Assembly: GCA_910583545.1 (NCBI GenBank)
Contig: CAJTXM010000005.1
Location: forward strand, 60,139-124,138
Direction: 5' to 3'
DNA from: an uncultured Christensenella sp.
GTDB taxonomy: Bacteria > Bacillota > Clostridia > Christensenellales > Borkfalkiaceae
Length of the DNA stretch: 64,000 nucleotides
This document shows, one piece after another, positions 50,846 through 58,840 of the stretch; position 1 is the stretch's first letter, and each line of letters begins with the position of its first letter. Below the pieces are notes generated by a model that saw only the letters and a program-made list of their open reading frames with translations, did not search any database and was not told the origin of the DNA. The translations under genes and the position numbers were made by a program.

Positions 50846-52167
50846 TTAAGATAATCGGGAACGGTGTCGTTCCTTACTATGTCCTCATACGTCTGAGGCT
50901 TGATAATATATTCGGCTTTGCCGTCTTTAACAAGAATTGCAGGAGGAACAAAATTTCTGTTATAGTTGCTTGCCATCGAATAATTGTATGCTCCCGTTGA
51001 AAATACAGCCATTATATCACCGCTCTGCGGATTCGGTACGGCGACGTCAACGGCTATGATATCTCCGCTTTCGCAACATTTACCTGCCACCGTTACGCGC
51101 TCTGTACATTTTTCGTTTGCTCTGTTGGCGAGTAAAACCTCATACTTTGACTGATATAACGCGTATCTCGGGTTTTCGAACATACCGCCGTCGATAGCGA
51201 CGTATTTTTTTATCCCTGCTATTTCTTTAACGGAGCCGACTGTGTATAAAGTTATTCCTGCTTCTCCGACTATCGAACGTCCCGGCTCAATTAAAAGATA
51301 CGGCTGTTTAAGTTTATATCGGGCAGTCGTTTCTTTTAAAGCAGCGATGATACCGTGAACTGTAATTTGATAATCTGTTGTTTTCTGCTTTGGATCTTCG
51401 CTGTTGTACCAGATGCCGAAGCCTCCGCCCAAATTCAGCACATCAGCTTCAAAGCCGTATTTTTGCTTGATTTCAGCGATGAACGCAACCATTTTTTGGA
51501 CAGCGAGAATAAAAGATTCGTTCTCAAAAATCTGCGAACCTATATGACAGTGAAAGCCTTTCAGCGCAAGATTTTTTTTATCCAAAACGTATTTCACAAT
51601 TTTTTCGGCTGAACCGTCCGAAACAGAAAATCCGAATTTACTGTCGCTTCTTGCCGTCTGTATGTAGGCGTGCGTATGTGCTTCAACGCCTGGATTTATT
51701 CTTATAATAACGTTTTGGTGCAAATGATGATTTTTTGCAAGCTCGTTTAATTCGTCTGCCTCTTTGAATGAATCGACTACTATCGTTCCGACTTTATTTT
51801 TTACGGCGTATGCAAGCTCTTTAAAAAGCTTATTATTGCCGTGAAAATATATTTTATCCGCAGGGAATCCGACAGATAAAGCCGTGTAAAGCTCACCGCC
51901 TGACACAACGTCGACTCCTATGTTTTCCTGCGCTGCAATTCTGTAAATTGCCTTGCAGGAGAATGCTTTCGAAGCATACAATACAAGTCCGTTTCCGTCA
52001 TACTCGTCGTTTATCGTATTGCGGTATACGCTCATCATATCCCTTATATGTTTTTCATCGAAAACGTATAAAGGAGTTCCAAATTCTTCGGCGAGGTCGA
52101 CTGTGTCTTTTCCGCCGATTTCCAAGTGTCCTTTTGAGTTGATTTTTAACGTATCTCTTTCGTTCAT
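50842..52167 (-). CDS. lysA: Diaminopimelate decarboxylase LysA
   Basis: LysA makes lysine from meso-diaminopimelate. The PLP lysine is in YASKAFSCKAI; HCHIGSQIFE, LNLGGGFGI and EPGRSIVGEAG are canonical, and the substrate-binding CCESGDII motif is complete. Length is 441 aa. It heads the lysA-M50-scpA-scpB run from a promoter at 52189-52217. No Shine-Dalgarno sequence is visible before ATG 52167. Confidence 0.97.
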   Translation of the reverse strand: MNERDTLKINSKGHLEIGGKDTVDLAEEFGTPLYVFDEKHIRDMMSVYRNTINDEYDGNGLVLYASKAFSCKAIYRIAAQENIGVDVVSGGELYTALSVGFPADKIYFHGNNKLFKELAYAVKNKVGTIVVDSFKEADELNELAKNHHLHQNVIIRINPGVEAHTHAYIQTARSDSKFGFSVSDGSAEKIVKYVLDKKNLALKGFHCHIGSQIFENESFILAVQKMVAFIAEIKQKYGFEADVLNLGGGFGIWYNSEDPKQKTTDYQITVHGIIAALKETTARYKLKQPYLLIEPGRSIVGEAGITLYTVGSVKEIAGIKKYVAIDGGMFENPRYALYQSKYEVLLANRANEKCTERVTVAGKCCESGDIIAVDVAVPNPQSGDIMAVFSTGAYNYSMASNYNRNFVPPAILVKDGKAEYIIKPQTYEDIVRNDTVPDYLK

Positions 52168-52188
52168 AGTTTTGACCGTAGTATAGAT

Positions 52189-52217
52189 ATTCTATCAAAA
52201 TTCATAAAATTAGTCAA
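52189..52217 (-). promoter_or_regulatory. lysA promoter
   Basis: On the minus strand TTGACT (52212-52217) and TAGAAT (52189-52194) are spaced 17 bp. Only 21 bases separate the -10 box from the ATG, giving a predicted leader of about 14 bases. No lysine riboswitch could fit. Confidence 0.7.
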
Positions 52218-52220
52218 ATA

Positions 52221-52249
52221 AAAAGAGGCATCCGCTATGCGGATGCCTC
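52221..52249 (-). terminator. Terminator of the lipoprotein carboxypeptidase gene
   Basis: A perfect 11-bp GC-rich stem (52225-52235 with 52239-52249) has a three-base loop and is followed on the minus strand by TTTTTATTT. The lysA -35 box begins just beyond. Confidence 0.9.
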
Positions 52250-52263
52250 AAAAGATTTTTTTG

Positions 52264-53421
52264 TTAAATTGCCCACCGTTCCGATATATTTTTGAAGTTA
52301 TCTCCAAAGCCGGCTTTTTTAACGTCCTCGCCCGATATTGCGTTTACGGTTTCGTAAATCACGCCGTCCTTATAAATTTCAATTTTGCCTACTGCCTGCC
52401 CCTTTGCTACCGGTGCTTTGACGGGATTGTAAATTACGTTAAACGAAATATTCGGTTCACTGTTTATTCCCGTAAATACGTAAGAATTTGTTTCGGGATA
52501 GACGGATATGCTGTTTTTCTTTCCGCCGGACACTGCAAATTCTTCTTTAAGATTAACGTCTTTATCGAGTATCAATTTATTTTTATAATTTGCAAAACCG
52601 AAATCAAACATTTTAACGGTTGAATCAAATCTATGATTGCTACTGTCCGCGCCTAAAACCGCTGAAATCAGACGCATATTATCTTTTTTTGCAGTTGCGG
52701 TAAAACAGAAGCCTGCTTCATTAGTAAAACCCGTCTTTCCGCCGTCGCATAACTTGTATTTTTTCAACAGCTTGTTTGTGTTTGTCATAGACGTAGTTCT
52801 GTTGTCGGGATGAACAAAATCTTCAAGCCATATTTTGCTGTAATTGAAATAATTTTCGAATTTCAGCAAATTTCTGAACATAAGTGCAACATCTTTTGCG
52901 CAGGAGTACTGAGTCGGTTTAGGCAATCCCGTACAGTTAGAAAACAAAGTATCGGTACACCCTATCTCCTGCGCTTTTGAATTCATCATTGCGACAAAGC
53001 TTTCCTCGCTTCCTGCTAATTTTTCTGAAAGAGCCACGCAGCTGTCGTTTGCAGAACAAACTACAATGCTTTTTATTAGCTGATCAACCTTATACTGACA
53101 ACCGCTTGCAAGAAACACCTGTGAACCGCCCATGCTTGACGCTTTTTCGCTTGCCGTAATATATTCGTCAAGCGAAAGCTGACCGTTATCTACCGCCTCC
53201 AAGGCAAGAGTCAAAGTCATAACTTTACACATACTTGCTATCGGCAGTCTTTCAAGTTCGTTCTGCTTATAGATACATTCTCCCGAATTAAAATCTATAA
53301 GATATGCTGATTTACAGTTAACTGTCAGATTATTTTCTTTTTTCTCGATTTCAAAACCCGAGGCACCTGCGCCGCATGCGACAAGTCCCAGGGAACATAA
53401 TAGTGGTATGATTTTTTTCAT
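52264..53421 (-). CDS. D-alanyl-D-alanine carboxypeptidase (PBP5 type), probable lipoprotein
   Basis: The second carboxypeptidase of the window, 385 aa. Active-site motifs are SMCK (IASMCKVMTL), SAN (VVCSANDSCVAL) and KTG (DGGKTGFTNEAG), and a C-terminal PBP5 beta domain is present. The N-terminus has a short hydrophobic segment ending in LGLVAC, a good lipobox with the modified Cys at residue 16, so membrane attachment through a lipid is predicted; this is unusual for PBP5 enzymes, which normally use a C-terminal helix. Confidence 0.9.
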   Translation of the reverse strand: MKKIIPLLCSLGLVACGAGASGFEIEKKENNLTVNCKSAYLIDFNSGECIYKQNELERLPIASMCKVMTLTLALEAVDNGQLSLDEYITASEKASSMGGSQVFLASGCQYKVDQLIKSIVVCSANDSCVALSEKLAGSEESFVAMMNSKAQEIGCTDTLFSNCTGLPKPTQYSCAKDVALMFRNLLKFENYFNYSKIWLEDFVHPDNRTTSMTNTNKLLKKYKLCDGGKTGFTNEAGFCFTATAKKDNMRLISAVLGADSSNHRFDSTVKMFDFGFANYKNKLILDKDVNLKEEFAVSGGKKNSISVYPETNSYVFTGINSEPNISFNVIYNPVKAPVAKGQAVGKIEIYKDGVIYETVNAISGEDVKKAGFGDNFKNISERWAI

Positions 53422-53449
53422 ACAATTATTATGTAAAAAAATTAATTTA

Positions 53450-53977
53450 TTATACTATAACTATGACTACTCTGAAAAGCACGTTTATAAGCATAAGCAA
53501 AATAAGCATATTCAGCAGGGCAAAAATCAGAGGCATTACAAATACGTATTTTTTATTGATTATCTTACAAAGATCTATATTAAGATAACAGAAAATCAAC
53601 GAAAAAACCGAAGACGGAATAAACACCAAAACCGCGACAGTTATACCGCCTAATGAATTCAGGCTTATTAAAATTGTAGCATAAACCGAAAAATAAATCC
53701 CTCTGAAAAATATAATTATCAAGGTTAAGTATTTAAATTTTGTAAAATAACCTATCAGAAAAAATATATAAAAGTAAAATAGATTGCTCAGCAGATGAGG
53801 AAAAATTAAATTTCCGTTTTTAAATTTAAAAACGTTGCAGATATAGTCATTTGCAAAATTTATGAAGTAAATGTTAATATTTGATAATTTAAATAGTACT
53901 ATGCCACATATAATTGCACACAAAAGAGTTATTATCGAAGCAATTATATACTTTTTATCTAAATAAAAATCTTTCAA
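53450..53977 (-). CDS. Polytopic membrane protein, possibly SpoIIM-like
   Basis: About 175 residues with five hydrophobic segments and very low GC content. The middle part (YFYIFFLIGYF, then FFRGIYFSVYA and FIPSSVFSLIFCYL) resembles the layout of SpoIIM/DUF95 proteins, and it lies next to spoIVB, but no diagnostic motif is certain. ATG 53992 lies inside the terminator stem behind spoIVB and has no ribosome binding site. TTG 53977, with GAGGA eight bases upstream, is the likelier start. Confidence 0.5.
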   Translation of the reverse strand: MKDFYLDKKYIIASIITLLCAIICGIVLFKLSNINIYFINFANDYICNVFKFKNGNLIFPHLLSNLFYFYIFFLIGYFTKFKYLTLIIIFFRGIYFSVYATILISLNSLGGITVAVLVFIPSSVFSLIFCYLNIDLCKIINKKYVFVMPLIFALLNMLILLMLINVLFRVVIVIV

Positions 53978-54012
53978 ACAAAAATTCCTCATATATTAAT
54001 GTATGAGGAATT
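53978..54012 (-). terminator. Terminator or attenuator behind spoIVB
   Basis: A perfect 11-bp stem (53983-53993 with 54002-54012) is followed on the minus strand by TTTTTG. The downstream arm holds the ribosome binding site of the next gene, so the hairpin could affect both transcription and translation of it. Confidence 0.75.
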
Positions 54013-54017
54013 GATAA

Positions 54018-55070
54018 TTAATATGAACTTAACATATTGTCGATTGATATTCCATATCCCCTTGTCGGGTCGTTGACGAACACATGGGTTACTGCTCCGA
54101 TCAATTTTCCGTTCTGAACAATGGGGCTTCCGCTCATTCCCTGTACAATACCGCCAGATAGAGCAATAAGTTCCTTATCTTCAATTTTGATCACATAATT
54201 TCTGTGGTCTTTATTGTCTTTGTCGGTTTTTACTATTGATATATTATATTTTTTTACGTTGTTTCCGCGCAGAGTCGTGTAAATACACGCCTTACCTATT
54301 GTAACGTCGTCTACGGTTCCTTTTTCAATTCTTTGAAGTCCGGTGTAATCGAAATTTTTGGACAGCTTGCCGTAAACTCCGCAAGCACAGTTTAATTGCG
54401 CTTCGCCTAAAACGCTGTTGTTTTCAAAAGCGCCGTGCAGTTCTCCGGGATTTCCCTTAATTCCTTTCTTTATATCATAAATCAGGCAGTTATATACTGT
54501 TCCGCCGTTAATTTCGATAAGTTTATTGTTTATATCGGCTACCGGATGTCCCAGTGATGCAAATTTATTTTTTGCTTTATCGATATAAGTTACCGTACCT
54601 ATTCCGCTCAGCGTATCTTTAACAAGTACGCCAAGTCTTCTGCTTCCCGAAGTAAGATCTTTGGCGGGAACTATATCCAAATGAATTTTTTCACCGTTTC
54701 TATTGATTTCAATAATGAATTTTTTATATTCGTCCGAAATTATTTTATTGATATCCGATGCACTGTCAACTTTTCTGCCGTTGATGCTTTCTATTATATC
54801 ACCGGTTTTTATTCCGCAATCTCTTGAAGGCGATTTTATTCCTTCTGCCGTTAAAACGTCGCAAATACCTATTACTTCAACGGTTTTAGTGTTTAAAGTA
54901 AATCCTGCCGGAAAACCTCCGAGATACAAATACTCCGTATCCGCTTTCGCCGAAACAGGTGAAAACGATAACGTGCATACGATCAGCGCAAAAACGATAA
55001 ACAGACATTTTATAAATTTTTTTCTGAAAAGCATAACAGTATTTTGTGCAACGGTTTTCAGAATATACAA
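54018..55070 (-). CDS. spoIVB: SpoIVB-type signalling protease
   Basis: SpoIVB is secreted by the forespore and starts the activation of sigma-K. The 350-aa protein has a signal or anchor segment (about residues 18-40), a PDZ domain (about 100-165, with GIKTGDIIESINGRKV) and an S55 peptidase domain with LGHPVADINNK (catalytic His) and GMSGSPIVQNGKLIGAV (catalytic Ser). Its position after recN is the standard Firmicutes order. It implies that the organism is, or descends from, a spore former. Confidence 0.95.
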   Translation of the reverse strand: MYILKTVAQNTVMLFRKKFIKCLFIVFALIVCTLSFSPVSAKADTEYLYLGGFPAGFTLNTKTVEVIGICDVLTAEGIKSPSRDCGIKTGDIIESINGRKVDSASDINKIISDEYKKFIIEINRNGEKIHLDIVPAKDLTSGSRRLGVLVKDTLSGIGTVTYIDKAKNKFASLGHPVADINNKLIEINGGTVYNCLIYDIKKGIKGNPGELHGAFENNSVLGEAQLNCACGVYGKLSKNFDYTGLQRIEKGTVDDVTIGKACIYTTLRGNNVKKYNISIVKTDKDNKDHRNYVIKIEDKELIALSGGIVQGMSGSPIVQNGKLIGAVTHVFVNDPTRGYGISIDNMLSSY

Positions 55071-55091
55071 AAAAAAGCGGCGCTTGCCGCT

Positions 55092-56768
55092 TTAATTTTT
55101 ATAATGGTCAATAAGCTCTTCCGCGTGATGTATCGCTGATTCGGAACGAACGTTTCCCATAAGTCTTACAATTTCTCCGATTTTCTGTTCTGAACCAAGT
55201 TTTTCAATATTAGAATATGTTTTTCCGTTTTCTTCCGTTTTATAAATAAGGAATTGAGTGTCGCTTGCGGCGCATATCTGAGGAAGATGCGAAACGGCAA
55301 TAATCTGCGTAGTATTTGCAATTTTCTGGAACTTTTTCGCAACGGAATCTGCAGTATATCCGCTTATTCCCGCATCGATTTCGTCAAAAATATAAGTGGA
55401 TATTCCGTTTATATTTTTTAGCTGTGTTTTAATTGCAAGCATAAATCTGCTCATTTCACCGCCACTTATGACTTTGGATAGCGGCTTTAAGGGTTCGCCT
55501 TTATTTGCCGAAAACTCAAAACTTATTTCGTCGCTGCCGTTAGTTTGGAATTTTGCGCTATCTCTCGTATAGTTTTTGAATTTTACGTTGAATACTGCAT
55601 TCGGGATATTCAGAGTTTTTAATTCGTTTTCTACGGCTATGCAGAAAGCTTTTGCAAAGCGCTTTCTCATTTCTGTAAGTTTACAGCACAAATCGAACAA
55701 ATTTTCGTCACATTCATCTATAAATTTTTCATATTTCTCAATTAAATCCGCGCTGTCGGAAACCGACTCGTACTCTTCCTTTGCTTTTTTGCAGAATTCG
55801 ATTATATGCGCTTCATCGGGTCCGTATTTTTTTGAGAGAGATTTTATAAGTTCTATCCTTTCTTCTACCCGCCTTGCTTCCTGGCCGTCGAAAGTAAGGC
55901 TGTCCGCAATGTCTGATAAAGTTTCGGACAAGTCGGATATTTCCGAATTCAGATTTTCGATTCTTTGACAAACCGAATCGTACTCATCGCTAATGTTGCT
56001 TATTTTTCCAATTTCTCTCGAAGCGGAAAAAAGTCCGTCGCTTACGCCGCCGTCATCGCTTAAAATACTTTTTGCCGAACTTACCGCATAAAGTATCTTT
56101 TCAACATTGAGAATTTTATTTCTATATGCAGTAAGCTCGTCCAGCTCACCTACTCTTATATCGGCGTTTTCGATTTCCTTAATCTGAAAATTAAGAAGAT
56201 CGAGTTTCCTTTCTCTTTCGGCTTCGCTTCCTCCGAAAGCGGAAATTTTTTCTTTATACTCTTTCTTTTTTGATAATAACGAGGAAATATCGGCTTTTAT
56301 AACTTCCGCCGAGTTTCCTAAAAGATTGTCAATAACTTTCAGCTGGTTATTTTCGTTAAGCAGAAAAAAATGTTCACTCTGCCCGTGAACGTCCACAAGA
56401 TGCGCTGTCAAGCTTTTAAGCATCGATACGGTCACGGTATTTCCGTTTATCTTAATTGAATTTTTTCCGTCTACGCCGAATTTACGCGATATAATTATTT
56501 CTCCGTCGCTTTCGATGTCGTAGTCAGAAAGAAGTTTTACGGCTTCGCTATTTTTATTTACTGAAAATTCAGCTTTGACAAATGCATCCCGTTCGCCGTA
56601 CCGAATCATAGTTTTATCGGCTTTACTTCCCAATACAAAATTAATGGAGTCGAGAATTACCGATTTTCCCGCCCCTGTTTCTCCCGATAAAACGTTAAGT
56701 CCGCTATCGAATTCTATATCGGCTTCTTTTATAAGAGCCACATTTTTAACGTACAGTCTTTGTAACAT
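55092..56768 (-). CDS. recN: DNA repair protein RecN
   Basis: An SMC-like ATPase acting in double-strand break repair. Walker A is GETGAGKSVILDSINFVLG, and the C-terminal part has ISGGEMSRFMLAIK and TYIFDEIDAGISG. A long coiled coil fills residues 150-340. Length is 558 aa, as usual. Its start codon shares a base with the argR stop codon. Confidence 0.96.
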   Translation of the reverse strand: MLQRLYVKNVALIKEADIEFDSGLNVLSGETGAGKSVILDSINFVLGSKADKTMIRYGERDAFVKAEFSVNKNSEAVKLLSDYDIESDGEIIISRKFGVDGKNSIKINGNTVTVSMLKSLTAHLVDVHGQSEHFFLLNENNQLKVIDNLLGNSAEVIKADISSLLSKKKEYKEKISAFGGSEAERERKLDLLNFQIKEIENADIRVGELDELTAYRNKILNVEKILYAVSSAKSILSDDGGVSDGLFSASREIGKISNISDEYDSVCQRIENLNSEISDLSETLSDIADSLTFDGQEARRVEERIELIKSLSKKYGPDEAHIIEFCKKAKEEYESVSDSADLIEKYEKFIDECDENLFDLCCKLTEMRKRFAKAFCIAVENELKTLNIPNAVFNVKFKNYTRDSAKFQTNGSDEISFEFSANKGEPLKPLSKVISGGEMSRFMLAIKTQLKNINGISTYIFDEIDAGISGYTADSVAKKFQKIANTTQIIAVSHLPQICAASDTQFLIYKTEENGKTYSNIEKLGSEQKIGEIVRLMGNVRSESAIHHAEELIDHYKN

Positions 56769-57217
56769 TATATATACTCTTTAAGTTTATTGACGACTGT
56801 AGGAGTATTTTCGTTGCTGTCTACAACTATCAAAAAATTGTCGTCGCCCGCAATTGTTCCTATAATTTCGTCCATTTGCAACGAGTCGACGAAAGCTCCG
56901 ACCGTTGCACCGTTTCCTCTCATTGTCTTTATCATTATTATATTATTGGCGTGTTTAATGCTCATAACGCATTCTCTGAAAAGTGTTTTCATCTTGCCGT
57001 GGATTGTTTCGTCGCCGTTGACAAGACACGCGTATCTGTATTTTTTAGTCGTGCCTGAAATTTTGTAAAGCTTCAATTCTTTGATATCGCGTGAAATAGT
57101 CGCCTGCGTTACGTTGAAATTGAGTTTATTCAATTCGTAGCAAAGCTCTTCCTGAGTATCTATTTCTTTTGAGGCGATGAGCTCTAAAATTTTCTGTTGT
57201 CTTGCGTTTCTATGCAT
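56768..57217 (-). CDS. argR: Arginine repressor ArgR/AhrC
   Basis: ArgR is a hexameric arginine-dependent regulator. The N-terminal winged helix (ILELIASKEIDTQEELCYEL, then VTQATISRDIKELKLYK) and the C-terminal arginine-binding core (TMRGNGATVGAFVDSLQ, then IAGDDNFLIVV) are complete. Length is 149 aa. The neighbouring recN-argR order is widespread in Firmicutes and does not imply that recN is arginine-regulated. Confidence 0.96.
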   Translation of the reverse strand: MHRNARQQKILELIASKEIDTQEELCYELNKLNFNVTQATISRDIKELKLYKISGTTKKYRYACLVNGDETIHGKMKTLFRECVMSIKHANNIIMIKTMRGNGATVGAFVDSLQMDEIIGTIAGDDNFLIVVDSNENTPTVVNKLKEYI

Positions 57218-58027
57218 TTATTTGCTCCAGATATTTAGTTTTATCAATAATTTATTAAAAAAATCTTTATCTCCCCTCGTTATAAATTCGGTTACAAAAT
57301 CGGATTTTTTTATCGTAAAACTTGTCTTCACACTCACCGTATCGACTATTTTGCCGTCGATTATAACGTTAAGCTTTGAATTTTCGGAAGACGCAATTTT
57401 TAATTCCGAGTCAGCATTGAATACTACCGGACGTGAATGAAGCGAGTGTGCACAGATCGGCGTTAAAATAAAAGCATTCAAATCCGGTGCAAGAATCGAG
57501 CCGCCTGCCGAAAGAGAATATGCTGTCGAACCTGTCGGCGTGCTTATAATAACGCCGTCAGAAAGATAATTATCGACAGTCGAACCGTCTATTTCTGCTT
57601 TTAAGGCAACAGTGTTGCTGAAATTCTGTACGCCTGTGCTTCGTTGAATGACTAATTCGTTCAGCGCAATAAATTTTTTGTCGCCGTAAGTGATTTCAAG
57701 CATTGCGCGTTTTTTAGTCTTATATTTTCCGCTGCAAATAAGATTTAACGCTTCGTCTGATTTTTCCTGTTCATATTCGGTAAGAAAGCCGAGGTGTCCG
57801 TAGTTAATGCCTAAAATTTTAATATTTCGCTTAGCGCATTCAGACGCTACGTATAAGATAGTCCCGTCTCCGCCGAGTACGAGTAAAATATCAAGTCCGT
57901 CAAGCTCGGTAATTTCTGCAATCCGCTTGAATTCTACACCCTCTTTTTTTAAACGGCTTTCAATTTTTTCAAGATATAAGGCGTTATCTTTCAAGTGCTT
58001 TTTATTGAAGTAAATCCCTGCTTTCAT
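57218..58027 (-). CDS. nadK: NAD kinase
   Basis: NadK phosphorylates NAD to NADP. The GGDGT motif is in LLVLGGDGTILYVA; NYGHLGFLTEYE and SDGVIISTPTGSTAYSLSAGG are diagnostic. From ATG 58027 the protein is 269 aa, starting MKAGIYFNKK. A longer frame opening at 58063 would place the promoter inside the gene and adds a poorly conserved hydrophobic stretch. The start has no Shine-Dalgarno sequence and lies seven bases past a TATAAT box. Confidence 0.93.
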   Translation of the reverse strand: MKAGIYFNKKHLKDNALYLEKIESRLKKEGVEFKRIAEITELDGLDILLVLGGDGTILYVASECAKRNIKILGINYGHLGFLTEYEQEKSDEALNLICSGKYKTKKRAMLEITYGDKKFIALNELVIQRSTGVQNFSNTVALKAEIDGSTVDNYLSDGVIISTPTGSTAYSLSAGGSILAPDLNAFILTPICAHSLHSRPVVFNADSELKIASSENSKLNVIIDGKIVDTVSVKTSFTIKKSDFVTEFITRGDKDFFNKLLIKLNIWSK

Positions 58028-58034
58028 CGTAAGT

Positions 58035-58063
58035 ATTATAAATCTTTTTATACAAATATGCAA
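58035..58063 (-). promoter_or_regulatory. nadK promoter, predicted to give a leaderless mRNA
   Basis: On the minus strand TTGCAT (58058-58063) and TATAAT (58035-58040) are spaced 17 bp; seven bases later comes the ATG of nadK. It would start a second transcript inside the dxs-recN operon. Confidence 0.6.
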
Positions 58064-58093
58064 ACAAAAAGCCCGTTAAATTCACAATTTAAC
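58064..58093 (-). terminator. Weak terminator behind tlyA
   Basis: An AT-rich 8-bp stem (58075-58082 with 58086-58093) with a three-base loop, then GGGCTTTTTGTTTG on the minus strand. It overlaps the tlyA stop codon and precedes the nadK promoter. Confidence 0.45.
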
Positions 58094-58840
58094 AGACTTT
58101 ATCAGTTTTTCAATCGGAACCGAAGTTGTGGCATTTTTTTCAAGCAAAACGACGTACTCCATATTTTTGCCTTCTATAATCGGTGCGTTTGTCAATTTTT
58201 GCGGAACAAGACTGCATTGTCCTGCAAAATCAAGTATTTTACTGAGGACTTTTTTTCTTGTATCGCTATTGCGTACTATTCCGCCTTTCCCCACTTTTCG
58301 GCTTTCACATTCAAATTGCGGCTTTATGAGAGCAAGCACGCAAGCTTTGCTTTCAAGAATCGAAGCAACCTCTTTTAAAATCAGCGTAAGAGAAATAAAG
58401 CTGACGTCAATTACAGCTCCGTCTAATCTTTCTGAAAACAGAGAACTGTTAAGGTTGCGAGCGTTAAAATTATCGATTACAACTACGTTTTTATTCAGCA
58501 GAGATTTATCAAGCTGACTTTCGCCTACGTCTATACAGTAAACCTTTTCGGCCCCGTTCTGCAAAAGACAATCGGTAAAACCACCGTTACTCGATCCGAT
58601 ATCGGCAAAAATTTTGCCGTCGGCAGAAAAATCAAAATCTTTAATTGCTTTGGCAAGTTTGAAACCGCCTGCCGATACGTAACTTTCTTTCGGAGTGATA
58701 AATTCAACAATATCTCCGTCTTTATATTTATACGACGGCGTAACAAAACTACCGTTTACGAGAACAAGTTTTTCCGAAATTGCATTTGATGATTTTGTCC
58801 TCGAACCGTAACGGTCGGCCAAAAATTTATCTAATCGCAT
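58082..58840 (-). CDS. tlyA: TlyA-type rRNA 2'-O-methyltransferase
   Basis: TlyA methylates ribosomal RNA; older annotations call it hemolysin A. The 252-aa protein has an N-terminal S4 domain (MRLDKFLADRYGSRTKSSNAI) and an FtsJ-like Rossmann domain with SAM-binding FADIGSSNGGFTDCLLQNGA, DVSFISLTLIL and LIKPQFE. It overlaps dxs by 14 bases. Confidence 0.95.
   Translation of the reverse strand: MRLDKFLADRYGSRTKSSNAISEKLVLVNGSFVTPSYKYKDGDIVEFITPKESYVSAGGFKLAKAIKDFDFSADGKIFADIGSSNGGFTDCLLQNGAEKVYCIDVGESQLDKSLLNKNVVVIDNFNARNLNSSLFSERLDGAVIDVSFISLTLILKEVASILESKACVLALIKPQFECESRKVGKGGIVRNSDTRKKVLSKILDFAGQCSLVPQKLTNAPIIEGKNMEYVVLLEKNATTSVPIEKLIKSVKL

Noticed and set aside
52168..52260. Lysine riboswitch ahead of lysA
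   Set aside because: Only about 14 transcribed bases are predicted between the promoter and the ATG, far too few for the aptamer.
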